64,000 nt of DNA from BQJD01 sp965652415 (GTDB lineage Bacteria; Pseudomonadota; Gammaproteobacteria; Arenicellales; CAJQKF01). Positions within the stretch are counted from its first letter, which is position 1, and each line of letters starts with the position of its first letter. The position numbers and the translations under genes are program-made. The notes under the pieces were generated by a model. It was not told where the DNA came from, searched no databases, and saw only the letters and a program-made list of their open reading frames with translations. Of the stretch, positions 55,887 through 64,000 are shown in pieces. The DNA lies in contig CBFGVH010000004.1 of the NCBI GenBank assembly GCA_965652415.1, positions 3,993 to 67,992 on the forward strand, in the 5' to 3' direction.

Positions 55887-56690
55887 CTATTGCATCTCCA
55901 TCACGCGGAGGCGGATCACTTCCCAGGCACCGAACGAGGCAAAATGCGCATAGACGGCGTCCAGCAACCGCGTCTGGCGCCACTCCTCGATGACGTCGGC
56001 GGGCAAGGCGTCGTATTTCTTCCGGTCGATCACATGGAAACCACGCAACCGGCGTGTCTCCTCGCCCGGTAGCAGCAGGCTGGCCTGCCCTTCCGAGAGA
56101 AGGTCGAGCTCGTGCAGCACCCGGCAGCACGTCCTGGTGTGCGCTTCGGAAGCGGCGTAGTTGCGGCAGAATTCAATCGCCTCTCTCAGGGTTTTCGTCG
56201 GCTCCTCGCTGTGGTACAGCGGCCGGATATCGCCCTCCGACACCATCGGCGCCTCACGGTCGATGCACACGGTCCACTGATCGGTCTCGGCGACGCGCGC
56301 GGCGAGGAACGGATAGCGCCGGACGTAGGCGGGAACATAACGCCCTTTCGCCCAGGTGCCGTCCGACTCGATGAACAGGTTCCTGCCGTCCATGCCGCCA
56401 AGCAGCGCATAGGCCATGGGGTCGGACCCGCCGGAGAAGACAATCGGGTAGTGGCGCTGGGCTTCGGCGAACTCATTGACGAGCAGCGGCACGTGGTCGA
56501 CTTCGGCGCTGAAACTCATGTCGGCAGCATCCTTCACCGACAATGCGCCATGCGCTGCCGGCGTCAGGATCTCGATCTTTTTGTAGAACATCGGAAGGAC
56601 CCGGTCGGCGGGCGTCTCCCCCGGGGGATGCGTACCCGCAGCCGGCGGATTCGGCTGTTCGTTCATTACAGAATCGAGGCGTTCAACCAT
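55887..56690 (-). CDS. SapC-family protein
   Basis: A 267-residue protein of the SapC family (name from a Campylobacter surface-layer locus). Conserved stretches include HVPLLVNEFAEAQRHYPIVFS, GRYVPAYVRRYPFL, and EEPTKTLREAIEFC. It lacks a signal peptide and catalytic motifs are not known. ATG 56690 lies 11 nt after AGGAGG. It is the last gene of the peptide-export operon, 40 nt after the C39 transporter. In other bacteria SapC genes accompany peptide or halogenase clusters, from memory; its job here may be to modify or assist the peptide. Confidence 0.82.
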   Translation of the reverse strand: MVERLDSVMNEQPNPPAAGTHPPGETPADRVLPMFYKKIEILTPAAHGALSVKDAADMSFSAEVDHVPLLVNEFAEAQRHYPIVFSGGSDPMAYALLGGMDGRNLFIESDGTWAKGRYVPAYVRRYPFLAARVAETDQWTVCIDREAPMVSEGDIRPLYHSEEPTKTLREAIEFCRNYAASEAHTRTCCRVLHELDLLSEGQASLLLPGEETRRLRGFHVIDRKKYDALPADVIEEWRQTRLLDAVYAHFASFGAWEVIRLRVMEMQ

Positions 56691-56730
56691 GGCTGCCAAC
56701 TCCTCCTGAGTCGTCGTTAGTGGTGGTTGC

Positions 56731-58800
56731 TTAGGGGTCCGGAGCCGCTGGCGACAGCATGATGCCGCGATCGCACAAGGCCTGGATCTCCGGTCGGTGG
56801 GTCGCGAGAACGACGGTCATGCCGCGTTCGCGCAATCGTTCCAATATGCGCGTACTCTGCTCGAGCGACAGATGATTGAAGGCGTCGTCGAAGAACAGGC
56901 ACTCATCGCTTTTGTACAATGCCTGTGCCAAGAGCAGGCGCTGAACCTCACCCCGGCTCAGACCTTGTTCCTCGAGCCGCTCGCGGCCGTCCGACCCGAC
57001 GAAGAACCCCAAACGGTCCCACAGCTCCGTCAGGCGCAGCATGCCGATGAGACGTTCGGTATCGACCCCCTGCTCGTTGGAAACGAACTCGGCCAGCGAA
57101 CCGTGAATGAATTCATCGTCGGCGAATACGAAACCGGCCGGCGCCGGACCGTCCAGCGGCCGGCCGTCAAGATACACGCCGCCTTGAAGCGGAAGGCGCA
57201 AACCCGCGAGCAGCTCGAGCAGCGTCGTCTTGCCGGCGCCGCTCGCTCCCGCAAGGTTGACGACCTCGCCTTTGTCGATGCGCAGGTCAAGGTTGCGAAA
57301 CAAGTCCGCATCGACACCGTTGTAGCCGAAACTGACACTGCGCGCCTCGATCCGCGAGCACCAGCTGGCAGGAGACGGCGAATCTTCCGCAGGCCGGTCC
57401 CCGGCATCGGGGCTTGCCTGCTCCGCTGCGTCCAGGACTTCGGCGACACGCCGCGCGACCGGGCGCAGTGCGCAGTAGCGCCGTGTCGTCTCCGAGATTT
57501 CCTCGAGCTGCGTGGACAGCATCACGGCCAGCATGCTGGCCAGCATGTAGCCGCCATAGGTCAATTGACCATCGATCAGAAGGTACCCGCCGGCGAAGGC
57601 CGACAGCGGCAGGGAGAGCGCCGCCATACTCTGGCGAGCCGCGGTATAGCCGATGAGGCGCCGTCCCCGATCGGCCTCGGCGGCCTGCCGTCGGCCGAGC
57701 GGGGGCAGGCAGGTGGCAAGCAGATGGTTCTGCAGACCGGCGGCGTAAAAGCGCAGGTAACCGCTGGCCCTCTGGGTTTGCAGCGCCTGGTATCGGGCGT
57801 TCTCGTCGTGTGCACGGAGCTGTCGTTCCCGGTTTCGCGCACTGACGACAAACAACCAGGCGAGCAATACGAGCTGGGGCAACAGATGGACGATGGCGAT
57901 CAGCGGCGCCATGATGCCGAGGACGGCGATCGCCAAGACCGCGATCAGCACATGCCGCCCCATGTTGTGTGTGGCCTGCAGGTAAAAGCGCAGGCACTGA
58001 TCGAGATCGCGCAGCCGGCCGAACAACTCACCCGCGAAGTGAGATTCAAAGAAGCTCGTTGGCCGAATGTAGAAGCGCTCGAGGAACGAGCGCTTCATGC
58101 GGATGGCCAGGTCCGACGACAGGCCTTCGAAGCGCATGCCCTGACAGTGGCGCAGCATGAAACGGGCGGCGAGCACCGGAATACCGGCCAGTGCCAGCAC
58201 GTAGCCCCATTGGGTCATCTGGAATTCGACGACATAGTCGAAGAATGTTCGCGCAATGCCGCCGAACAGCAGCTCGACGAGGAACACGAGTGCGCTGGCC
58301 GCGAGGCCGACGGCGAACACACCCTTCAGTTGCATTGAGCCGACCGGCGCCAGTGAATGCAGGAACCGCCACGGCGAGCGGTCGCGGTCCCCTGACGCCC
58401 TGCCGTTGACCTGAACGTCCAGGCACACACCAGTGAAATGACGGTCGAATTCCGCAAGCTTGAGCTTTCGGCGTCCCGACGCCGGATCATTGATCCAGGC
58501 GTGCTTTCCCCGGATTTCCTCCAGGACCACGAAGTGCCGCAGGTCCCAGTGCAGGATGATCGGTCGGCCCGCTTTCCTGAGACTTTCCATTCCCTTCTTG
58601 ACGACCAGGCAGCGATGGCCAAGCGACTGGGCGCCACGCTGTATCTGGGCGACGGTCGCACCGTCGCGCCCGACCGCGCAGAGCCGTCGCAGATCGAGGG
58701 TGGAATGCCTTTGGCCATGGTGCTCCAGAACGATACCAAGGCAGACCGCCCCGCAGTCGACGGGATTGCCCTGAAGCCGAACGGGTGTCCTGGTGATCAG
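56731..58800 (-). CDS. ABC transporter with N-terminal C39 peptidase (peptide-exporting PCAT)
   Basis: A protein of about 689 residues with three parts. The C39 peptidase domain (about 1-130) has catalytic Cys in PVDCGAVCLG, His in LRHFVVLE and Asp in INDPASG. The membrane domain (about 155-430) has six helices. The ATPase has Walker A GASGAGKTT, signature LSRGEVQ and Walker B CLFFDDAFNHL, in which Asp replaces the usual catalytic Glu. Such exporters cut a leader at a double-Gly-type site and export the core peptide. No ATG or GTG is near the domain start: the most likely start is CTG 58800, overlapping the previous stop (CTGA); ATG 58980 is further upstream. NHLP-type bacteriocin exporters have the same layout. 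Confidence 0.85.
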   Translation of the reverse strand: MITRTPVRLQGNPVDCGAVCLGIVLEHHGQRHSTLDLRRLCAVGRDGATVAQIQRGAQSLGHRCLVVKKGMESLRKAGRPIILHWDLRHFVVLEEIRGKHAWINDPASGRRKLKLAEFDRHFTGVCLDVQVNGRASGDRDRSPWRFLHSLAPVGSMQLKGVFAVGLAASALVFLVELLFGGIARTFFDYVVEFQMTQWGYVLALAGIPVLAARFMLRHCQGMRFEGLSSDLAIRMKRSFLERFYIRPTSFFESHFAGELFGRLRDLDQCLRFYLQATHNMGRHVLIAVLAIAVLGIMAPLIAIVHLLPQLVLLAWLFVVSARNRERQLRAHDENARYQALQTQRASGYLRFYAAGLQNHLLATCLPPLGRRQAAEADRGRRLIGYTAARQSMAALSLPLSAFAGGYLLIDGQLTYGGYMLASMLAVMLSTQLEEISETTRRYCALRPVARRVAEVLDAAEQASPDAGDRPAEDSPSPASWCSRIEARSVSFGYNGVDADLFRNLDLRIDKGEVVNLAGASGAGKTTLLELLAGLRLPLQGGVYLDGRPLDGPAPAGFVFADDEFIHGSLAEFVSNEQGVDTERLIGMLRLTELWDRLGFFVGSDGRERLEEQGLSRGEVQRLLLAQALYKSDECLFFDDAFNHLSLEQSTRILERLRERGMTVVLATHRPEIQALCDRGIMLSPAAPDP

Positions 58801-60815
58801 CGGCGGGTCTCCAGCTCGATGACCGTTTCCGCGAATGCGTGCATGTGCGAGCGGTGCGATACGAAATAGATCTGCTCGAACAAGGGCCGGATACTGGTGA
58901 ATATGACTTCTTCCATGTCCATCGGCAGACCCGACATGGCCTCGTCCAGGACCAGGATTGCACTTCTCTTGATGACGCACTGCGCAAGCGCCATCCTTTG
59001 CCGCTCACCTGTCGAGAAGTCCCGTCGGGCGTCGCCGATCGGCGTGTTCAGTCCAAGCGGGAGTGCTCTAACGCGGTCGACCAATCCGACCAGTTCCAGC
59101 GACTCCCACAGACTCCTGTCGCCAGACGTGGTCGCACCGAATAGCAATAGATTGTCGCGCACCGTCCCCGGCAACAACTGCACGTTCTGATCCGCGTAGG
59201 CGAAGATGCGCCGGCGCTCGTTCATGGAAAGACGCGTCGGATCCACTCCGAGGACCTCGATCGCACCCGAGTCCGGCGCCTGTAGCCCGAGCAGACAGTT
59301 CAGAAATGTCGTCTTGCCGGCTCCCGACTCGCCCGCGATTCGCACTACGCGTGGCCCCTCGATGCGAAGCGTCAGGCTCTCGGCGTCCTTGAAGCGGCAG
59401 CCGTGAGGCAGGCGCAGGCGGTGACACTCGACGCTGGCATTCGCCTGGGTGACAGTGGGGGTGTTCAACGCGTGAACCTGGGCCGCTTCCTCCAGCAGAT
59501 CCTTAGCCTCGAGCAGATCGATCCGGATAGCGCCGACTTTCCCGATGGCCGTCGCCACACGCGGAATCATCCGGTAGGTCTGCGTGACGAGATAAAGCAT
59601 GATGAAGGCAAGCCCCACGGTGAGCGCATTGCCGGTCTGCGCGGCGAAGGCGACAAGCACCGTGAGCGCGAAGATCGCCAGCAACTGGGTGACATCCATC
59701 AATGTCGCCTCGGCCTCGCGGGCACGGGATTCGCCCGCCGCGACGCTGCGGCGGGCGTCGGCGATCTCCCTCTGGCACTGCTGCCAGTGGGCGATCGCCC
59801 TGCCGGCGGCATCGTAGAAATTCAGGCGCGTGATGTTGCCCATGATCCGGTAAAGGTAGCCGTCGCTCTCGGTCTCCTCGAACACCAGCCTTCGCTGACG
59901 GCGGCCTTGACGCCACTGAAAAAATACCTGGGGCACGGTGCCGACCACGGCGATAACGAGCGTGGCGAAAAACAGGAATGTCGGCAGGCGCAGGTACAGC
60001 AGGATCAGAATCGGCGCAATCGCAAGCGAGGCGACGACTGCGATTACAGCATCCGATGTCGCCTTTCCGACCCGAGACACGACGGCGCACTGCTCATGCG
60101 CCCGGTGGATACCCCTCACAGCGATGTACTGCGGTCGCATGGACCATAAAAGCGAGAGTTTCAGAATCTCCGCCCGCTCCTCGATCAGAGAGTCCAGGTG
60201 GAACTGCACCCGTTGCGCCAGGAAATGGCCGAGACCGATCGTTGCCGCCGCCCCGGCCATGAGCCAGGCAATGGCCCAGAAGGCACCGAGATTCTGGGTC
60301 GGGACGACATAGGCCAGGATGCTGAAGTTGGCGATGAACAGGAGCGATGCGGTCAGAGCGATCAGCGCCTGGCACAATAGGGCCTCGCGCATCAGCCCCC
60401 GCGCCGGTCGGAGCACGAAATCGGCGACCCTGCGGATCGTGATCGGACGGTCCAGGACAAACGGCTCGAACAGCACCCGAAGATCGGTCAGGCCAAACTG
60501 CTCCGCGTCCGGAAGATCGAAACGCTCACCGCTTTCGAGCGCCAACCCCCGAACCGTATCGCCTCTGAGCAGTGCCGGTACGTACTCGAGCAGGACCGGG
60601 CCGTATTCCCCGTATTGTCCGATCCAGAGTGGATAGCCGCGCAGACGGTCGGTTCCCGCCGTGACCGGCACCGCAATCACTCCCAAGTGCCGCTCGAGAT
60701 AGACGATCCAGTCGGAGAGGTCACCACACGCCGGCCGCGGCAGGTCGCGCAAGCGTTCCGGCGCACTGAGGGCATTCCCGAGGAACTGACGGAGGACGTC
60801 AGGCGCCACCGTCAC
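58797..60815 (-). CDS. ABC transporter permease/ATPase, NHLP-export partner type
   Basis: A 672-residue transporter. An N-terminal non-peptidase domain (about 1-140) precedes six membrane helices and an ATPase with Walker A GESGAGKTT, signature FSTGERQRM and Walker B ILVLDEAMSG. The degenerate N-terminal domain resembles the non-peptidase partner in NHLP-type exporters, where two ABC proteins and one adaptor act together. GTG 60815 overlaps the stop of the upstream gene (GTGA); a TTG at 60833 is possible. The C39 transporter follows with a 4-nt overlap, so the two may form a heterodimer. Confidence 0.85.
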   Translation of the reverse strand: MTVAPDVLRQFLGNALSAPERLRDLPRPACGDLSDWIVYLERHLGVIAVPVTAGTDRLRGYPLWIGQYGEYGPVLLEYVPALLRGDTVRGLALESGERFDLPDAEQFGLTDLRVLFEPFVLDRPITIRRVADFVLRPARGLMREALLCQALIALTASLLFIANFSILAYVVPTQNLGAFWAIAWLMAGAAATIGLGHFLAQRVQFHLDSLIEERAEILKLSLLWSMRPQYIAVRGIHRAHEQCAVVSRVGKATSDAVIAVVASLAIAPILILLYLRLPTFLFFATLVIAVVGTVPQVFFQWRQGRRQRRLVFEETESDGYLYRIMGNITRLNFYDAAGRAIAHWQQCQREIADARRSVAAGESRAREAEATLMDVTQLLAIFALTVLVAFAAQTGNALTVGLAFIMLYLVTQTYRMIPRVATAIGKVGAIRIDLLEAKDLLEEAAQVHALNTPTVTQANASVECHRLRLPHGCRFKDAESLTLRIEGPRVVRIAGESGAGKTTFLNCLLGLQAPDSGAIEVLGVDPTRLSMNERRRIFAYADQNVQLLPGTVRDNLLLFGATTSGDRSLWESLELVGLVDRVRALPLGLNTPIGDARRDFSTGERQRMALAQCVIKRSAILVLDEAMSGLPMDMEEVIFTSIRPLFEQIYFVSHRSHMHAFAETVIELETRR

Positions 60816-61717
60816 CCGCCGTTCTTCACCCAAGAGGGTACGGAATACTCGCCATACCAGCGGCGCAGAGCCGGCCAGAACACCCAGTCAGCAAGGGGAC
60901 AGTGCAGTTCCGCCCCGCGTCTCCACGGACGTAGCCGCACCGTTCCCGGCTCCGGGTAGTCCAGAAGGTGATGCCCCGCCCTGTGACGCCGTGCCAGAAA
61001 TCGCGCGATGGAGATCCCCTCCACGTCGACGGCCACATCGGGTCGGGCATAGAAATGCAAACGACTCGACGTCTTTCCGGGCTGGTACCGGTCGGGGAAC
61101 AGACTCGGCGGCATGTCGCCAAAGTAAATGAGGACGGTCCGATCGCTCATCTCGCGACCGAGTGTTGCCAACCAGGCACCCTCCAGCCTCAGGCACACCG
61201 TTTCGACCTGCAGAACACGCTCGACGAGTATTTGGCCCGTTGCCGCGCGTGGATCCAGTGGATCTCGCAGGTGCAGGAGTATCGCCTTGCGGAATCCATG
61301 TCCAGCGACCAGAAGCTGGATCGTCGCATAGAGCACCGAGAAAACGCAGCAATGGTGTACGCTCTCAAGGATGAGCGGACGGTCGGTTGGCGGCGATATC
61401 TCACCGAGTTCGAAGCGAAGGCTCTTCTTCACAGACAGGAAATAGTCCCGTGCCTGTCCGAGACTCATGGTCGGCATGACGAGCGGTTCGAACCAGTAGT
61501 CGGCCAGGTTGCGCACGCCCCGCTCGTCTTCCTCCGGGGCGATTGCCGAAAGTCCCTCGATGCGCGACAACACCAGCCGGGACAGCAATTCGTCCTCGCG
61601 CCAACGATGCAGTAGTCGAGTGCGAGTCGCACGAGGGCTTTCAGACGTGCTGTAAGCGCGCATGATCGTAAGATCGAGCCGATCCTGGATCTCGGATTCG
61701 TCGGCGTTCGGGATCAT
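60812..61717 (-). CDS. Unrecognised 301-residue protein in the peptide-export operon
   Basis: No family could be named. The protein has no signal peptide and no certain membrane helix, although a hydrophobic stretch around residues 120-145 (CCVFSVLYATIQLLVAGHGF) is close to one. It carries two adjacent Cys after a His pair (SVHHCCV), is rich in Arg, and ends with several tryptophans. ATG 61717 lies 25 nt after the adaptor stop; an ATG 18 codons on is an alternative. The 3' end overlaps the ABC gene by 4 nt. Position between adaptor and transporter suggests a role in peptide maturation or export, which is inference. Confidence 0.7.
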   Translation of the reverse strand: MIPNADESEIQDRLDLTIMRAYSTSESPRATRTRLLHRWREDELLSRLVLSRIEGLSAIAPEEDERGVRNLADYWFEPLVMPTMSLGQARDYFLSVKKSLRFELGEISPPTDRPLILESVHHCCVFSVLYATIQLLVAGHGFRKAILLHLRDPLDPRAATGQILVERVLQVETVCLRLEGAWLATLGREMSDRTVLIYFGDMPPSLFPDRYQPGKTSSRLHFYARPDVAVDVEGISIARFLARRHRAGHHLLDYPEPGTVRLRPWRRGAELHCPLADWVFWPALRRWYGEYSVPSWVKNGG

Positions 61718-61742
61718 GAAGGGATTTCCGTACGACAGTCAG

Positions 61743-63287
61743 CTAGCCCTGGTTGAAAAAATCCGCGTAGAACGGCAACAATACGGCTATTGGCGAGGTG
61801 ACTTCCACCCATATGCGCGTCGTGACCATCGTACCAACGGAAAGCGGCCGGCTCAGGGTATCGCCATCGAGTCGCAGTGCACCGTCTGGATCCCGCTCGA
61901 AGCCGAGATTCGCGACGATGCCGGCATGGGAGCCTGTCAGCATCTGTGCGAGTTCGGCGCTGCCGACTAGCGCCTGGGCCTCGATCGAAGTGGCGATGTA
62001 GTCGCTGACATACGTCACTCGGGCCTCGATCTGGGAACCGATCAGCGACTTCTCGAAACCGGGTTTGACGAGGGCCCGATCACCGACCTGGACGCGCTTG
62101 GCATCCTGGGGTTGCAGCAGCGCCACGGCCACCAGCCCGCTACCGCGCCATTCGTCCCCGATGGGAATCAGGTCCGCAAAAACGGGGACGTTCGCGTCGT
62201 CGAACAACTCGGTTTGCGAAAGCTCGAGACGCTCCAGTACACCGAGGCCGTTGCCGGCTGCCGTGATCACCGCGCGTTCATCAGCAATGCGCAGATCGAA
62301 CACCACACCCGGCGCCAGATTCCGGATGGCTTCGTGGAGTTCGGACTCGAAGTCGGTGTCATCCTCGCCATATTCGATCGTCATCGCCCTGTCGACCACA
62401 GCCAGCGTTATCTGTCCGCGCCGGGCGCGCGGCGAGATCACCATGAGCATGCCCTGGTGCTGGGGCACCAGGTTGACCAGGGCCACGGGCTCACCCTGGC
62501 CGACCAATTGGCCGGGCGCCTTCTTCATGGCGATCAGCTCGCCTTCATATGGCGAGACGATGTTCTCGCCCATCCAACGCTGACGTTCGGCATTCAGCAA
62601 TGCGCTGCGGCTGGCAAGTGCGCGCAGTTCCAGTTCCATTCGATCGATTTCCCACCTGCCTTTTGCGCTCTCCAGAGGGTTCAGGATCCTCTGTTCCTCG
62701 GCATGGCTGGCGTCGATCTTCTGGTTGATGTCGCTCAGCGCGTGCTGCATCCGCTCACGTTCGCTCCTGGAGTGAGAAAGTGCGGCGGCGCTCTCGAAAG
62801 AGACTGCCATGCTCCGCAGCCGGGCACGCTTGGCGAGCACGCTGTGGAGTCTGTCGTCCAGCGCCTTGATTTGTTCGTCATGGTTCCGGAGGCCGTCCTG
62901 CTTCTGTGCCTCCAGCAGCGATGTCTCGGCCAGGTACCGGCGGCGGGCATCTTCGTAGGCGGCCCTAGCGGGCGGATTGGAGACCCGCAGCAGGATGTCC
63001 CCGGCGCGGATTCGGGTTCTGGCAGCATCCGGTCGACCCGTCACCGTTCCCTGCCCCAGGGAGGTGATCTCGCGCACGCCGCCGATTGGCAGAACGATGC
63101 CCCGAGCCTCAACCGTCACCGGCAGACGCGCGGTGAACAGCCAGGCCGAGAGGGCGGCCAGCGCGAAGGCCACCGTGAACAGTGTCGGCCAGAACAGAGG
63201 GACGTGACGGTCCGGAACCGGAAGCGCCAGGTCGTCGGCCTCCTCGGACATGTGGAGCAGGAACGATTTTCGGAACAGGCGTGGCAT
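61743..63287 (-). CDS. HlyD-type secretion adaptor, NHLP-export type
   Basis: A 514-residue membrane fusion protein. One transmembrane helix lies near residues 32-50. The lipoyl-type halves read GQGTVTGRPDAARTRIRAGD and NIVSPYEGELIAMKKAPGQLV, separated by a long coiled coil (about 105-210). A C-terminal beta domain follows with a large insertion (about 270-360). This shape matches adaptors of bacteriocin exporters with two ABC proteins. ATG 63287 follows GAGGGA. It starts 16 nt after the radical SAM gene and leads the unknown gene by 25 nt. Confidence 0.86.
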   Translation of the reverse strand: MPRLFRKSFLLHMSEEADDLALPVPDRHVPLFWPTLFTVAFALAALSAWLFTARLPVTVEARGIVLPIGGVREITSLGQGTVTGRPDAARTRIRAGDILLRVSNPPARAAYEDARRRYLAETSLLEAQKQDGLRNHDEQIKALDDRLHSVLAKRARLRSMAVSFESAAALSHSRSERERMQHALSDINQKIDASHAEEQRILNPLESAKGRWEIDRMELELRALASRSALLNAERQRWMGENIVSPYEGELIAMKKAPGQLVGQGEPVALVNLVPQHQGMLMVISPRARRGQITLAVVDRAMTIEYGEDDTDFESELHEAIRNLAPGVVFDLRIADERAVITAAGNGLGVLERLELSQTELFDDANVPVFADLIPIGDEWRGSGLVAVALLQPQDAKRVQVGDRALVKPGFEKSLIGSQIEARVTYVSDYIATSIEAQALVGSAELAQMLTGSHAGIVANLGFERDPDGALRLDGDTLSRPLSVGTMVTTRIWVEVTSPIAVLLPFYADFFNQG

Positions 63288-63303
63288 GACCGCGACGTAT
63301 CCC

Positions 63304-64000
63304 TCAGATGTCGTCCGCGGGAGCACCGGGCTCGAAGTGCCGGCCGTCGCCATTGAGAAGGAAGTCGACGTCGACCTCCTCACCGCGCGTCCGGCCGACC
63401 TTGTCCAGAACGACGGACTGGGCCTGGCGCAGGCTGTCGGGTGAATGTCGACGGCCGGACTGCATCGCCGACACCGTCGCCTCCTCTTCGAGCCAGTCGT
63501 CCTGAGTGACCACCCCCAGGGCGCGAGCACGGGCGAACAGGTACTCGGCCGTATTCCACTTCCAGTCCGGGCACGGCAGGGCCATGTCGTTGCCCGCCCC
63601 CTGGTAAAGAAAGCGGTGGCCACAGAAGCCGCCGCACATGGGCAGGATCCTGCAGGCCTTGCAGATCTCGCTGTCGAACGGCGACCAACCCTGCCACAGG
63701 GCCGCGTTCAGGCTGCTATCAAGGCTGTCCGGCTCGAAGATCGTGCCGATCCGCTTGCGCGGGTCGTGGGCGGTCTCCCAGCACTTGTGAACGTCGCCCT
63801 TGTGGGTGACGACGTAGCCGTTGTCCCGCGCCGCCACGCACATCCCCATGAAGCCTTTCGGCGACTCCATGGGAGCTGCGAGACCGAGGCTGCGCGCCCG
63901 CTCGCCAAGGGCGACCAGGGCCTTGTTGTACTCCGCGCGCGCCATCCCCTCCTCCCAGGCGGTACCGCTTTCCGGAGTAGCGGCATCGATGGGTGCGAAG
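63304..64000 (-). CDS. Radical SAM/SPASM peptide maturase, C-terminal part (cut by right edge)
   Basis: The last 232 or so residues of a protein that continues beyond the window; the frame is open through 64000. The visible part is a SPASM domain for auxiliary Fe-S clusters: GMCVAARDNG with a first Cys, DVHKCWE, then CKACRILPMCGGFCGHR and a final Cys in ALPCPDWKW. SPASM enzymes of this size modify ribosomally made peptides. The radical SAM core CxxxCxxC is not in view. It is the first gene of the visible part of the operon that encodes the two-ABC exporter. Confidence 0.8.
   Translation of the reverse strand, partial: FAPIDAATPESGTAWEEGMARAEYNKALVALGERARSLGLAAPMESPKGFMGMCVAARDNGYVVTHKGDVHKCWETAHDPRKRIGTIFEPDSLDSSLNAALWQGWSPFDSEICKACRILPMCGGFCGHRFLYQGAGNDMALPCPDWKWNTAEYLFARARALGVVTQDDWLEEEATVSAMQSGRRHSPDSLRQAQSVVLDKVGRTRGEEVDVDFLLNGDGRHFEPGAPADDI

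Overview
The window is a high-GC, gene-dense bacterial chromosome segment with about 60 genes, mostly packed into short operons. The housekeeping set points to a gammaproteobacterium: a PhoP/PhoQ-like pair, ttcA next to an ApeB-type M18 aminopeptidase, gluQ, divergent ppsR/ppsA, rimO, prfC, ettA, ubiK and an AsmA-family giant. This placement rests on gene content only. No rRNA, tRNA, CRISPR array, insertion sequence or prophage was seen.

Layout. (1) 1-2.7 kb: a gene cut by the left edge, a lysine-forming (Lys1-type) saccharopine dehydrogenase, folE and a Crp/Fnr regulator. (2) 2.8-10.8 kb: a minus-strand corrinoid/tetrahydrofolate one-carbon cluster with an ASKHA corrinoid activator, methyl-H4folate:corrinoid methyltransferase, MetF, MetV, two small uncharacterised proteins, a B12-binding corrinoid protein and formate-H4folate ligase. 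Read oxidatively it would carry methyl groups from a corrinoid protein to formate plus ATP. The methyltransferase that would load the corrinoid from a substrate is not here. (3) 11-16.5 kb: serB, serC, a two-component system with a PepSY protein, and a glycine-zipper envelope protein. (4) 16.7-23.2 kb: a sulfolactate module (suyA-suyB-slcC-comC) divergent from a GntR/UTRA regulator. The intergenic region has a consensus promoter and a perfect 32-bp palindrome; an EamA transporter lies beside it. (5) 23-31.9 kb: FKBP isomerase, a secreted acidic protein, ATP sulfurylase, DAHP synthase, a NodB deacetylase and a creatinase/ectoine-hydrolase-like M24 protein. (6) 31.9-37.6 kb: an RND efflux pair, a stand-alone bacterial cereblon (CULT) protein, an acetyltransferase and a thioesterase. 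(7) 37.6-55.8 kb: housekeeping genes, plus a small RHH/PIN toxin-antitoxin pair behind ppsA and a voltage-gated K+ channel with an unusual leader region. (8) 55.9-64 kb: a minus-strand peptide (RiPP-like) operon running off the right edge. It holds a radical SAM/SPASM maturase, an HlyD-type adaptor, an unrecognised 301-aa protein, two ABC transporters (one with an N-terminal C39 peptidase) and a SapC-family protein.

The strongest candidates for undescribed biology are the RiPP-like operon with its unrecognised protein, the incomplete corrinoid C1 cluster with its two uncharacterised members, and the single-domain cereblon. The sulfolactate module is a known pathway with a very clear regulatory site.
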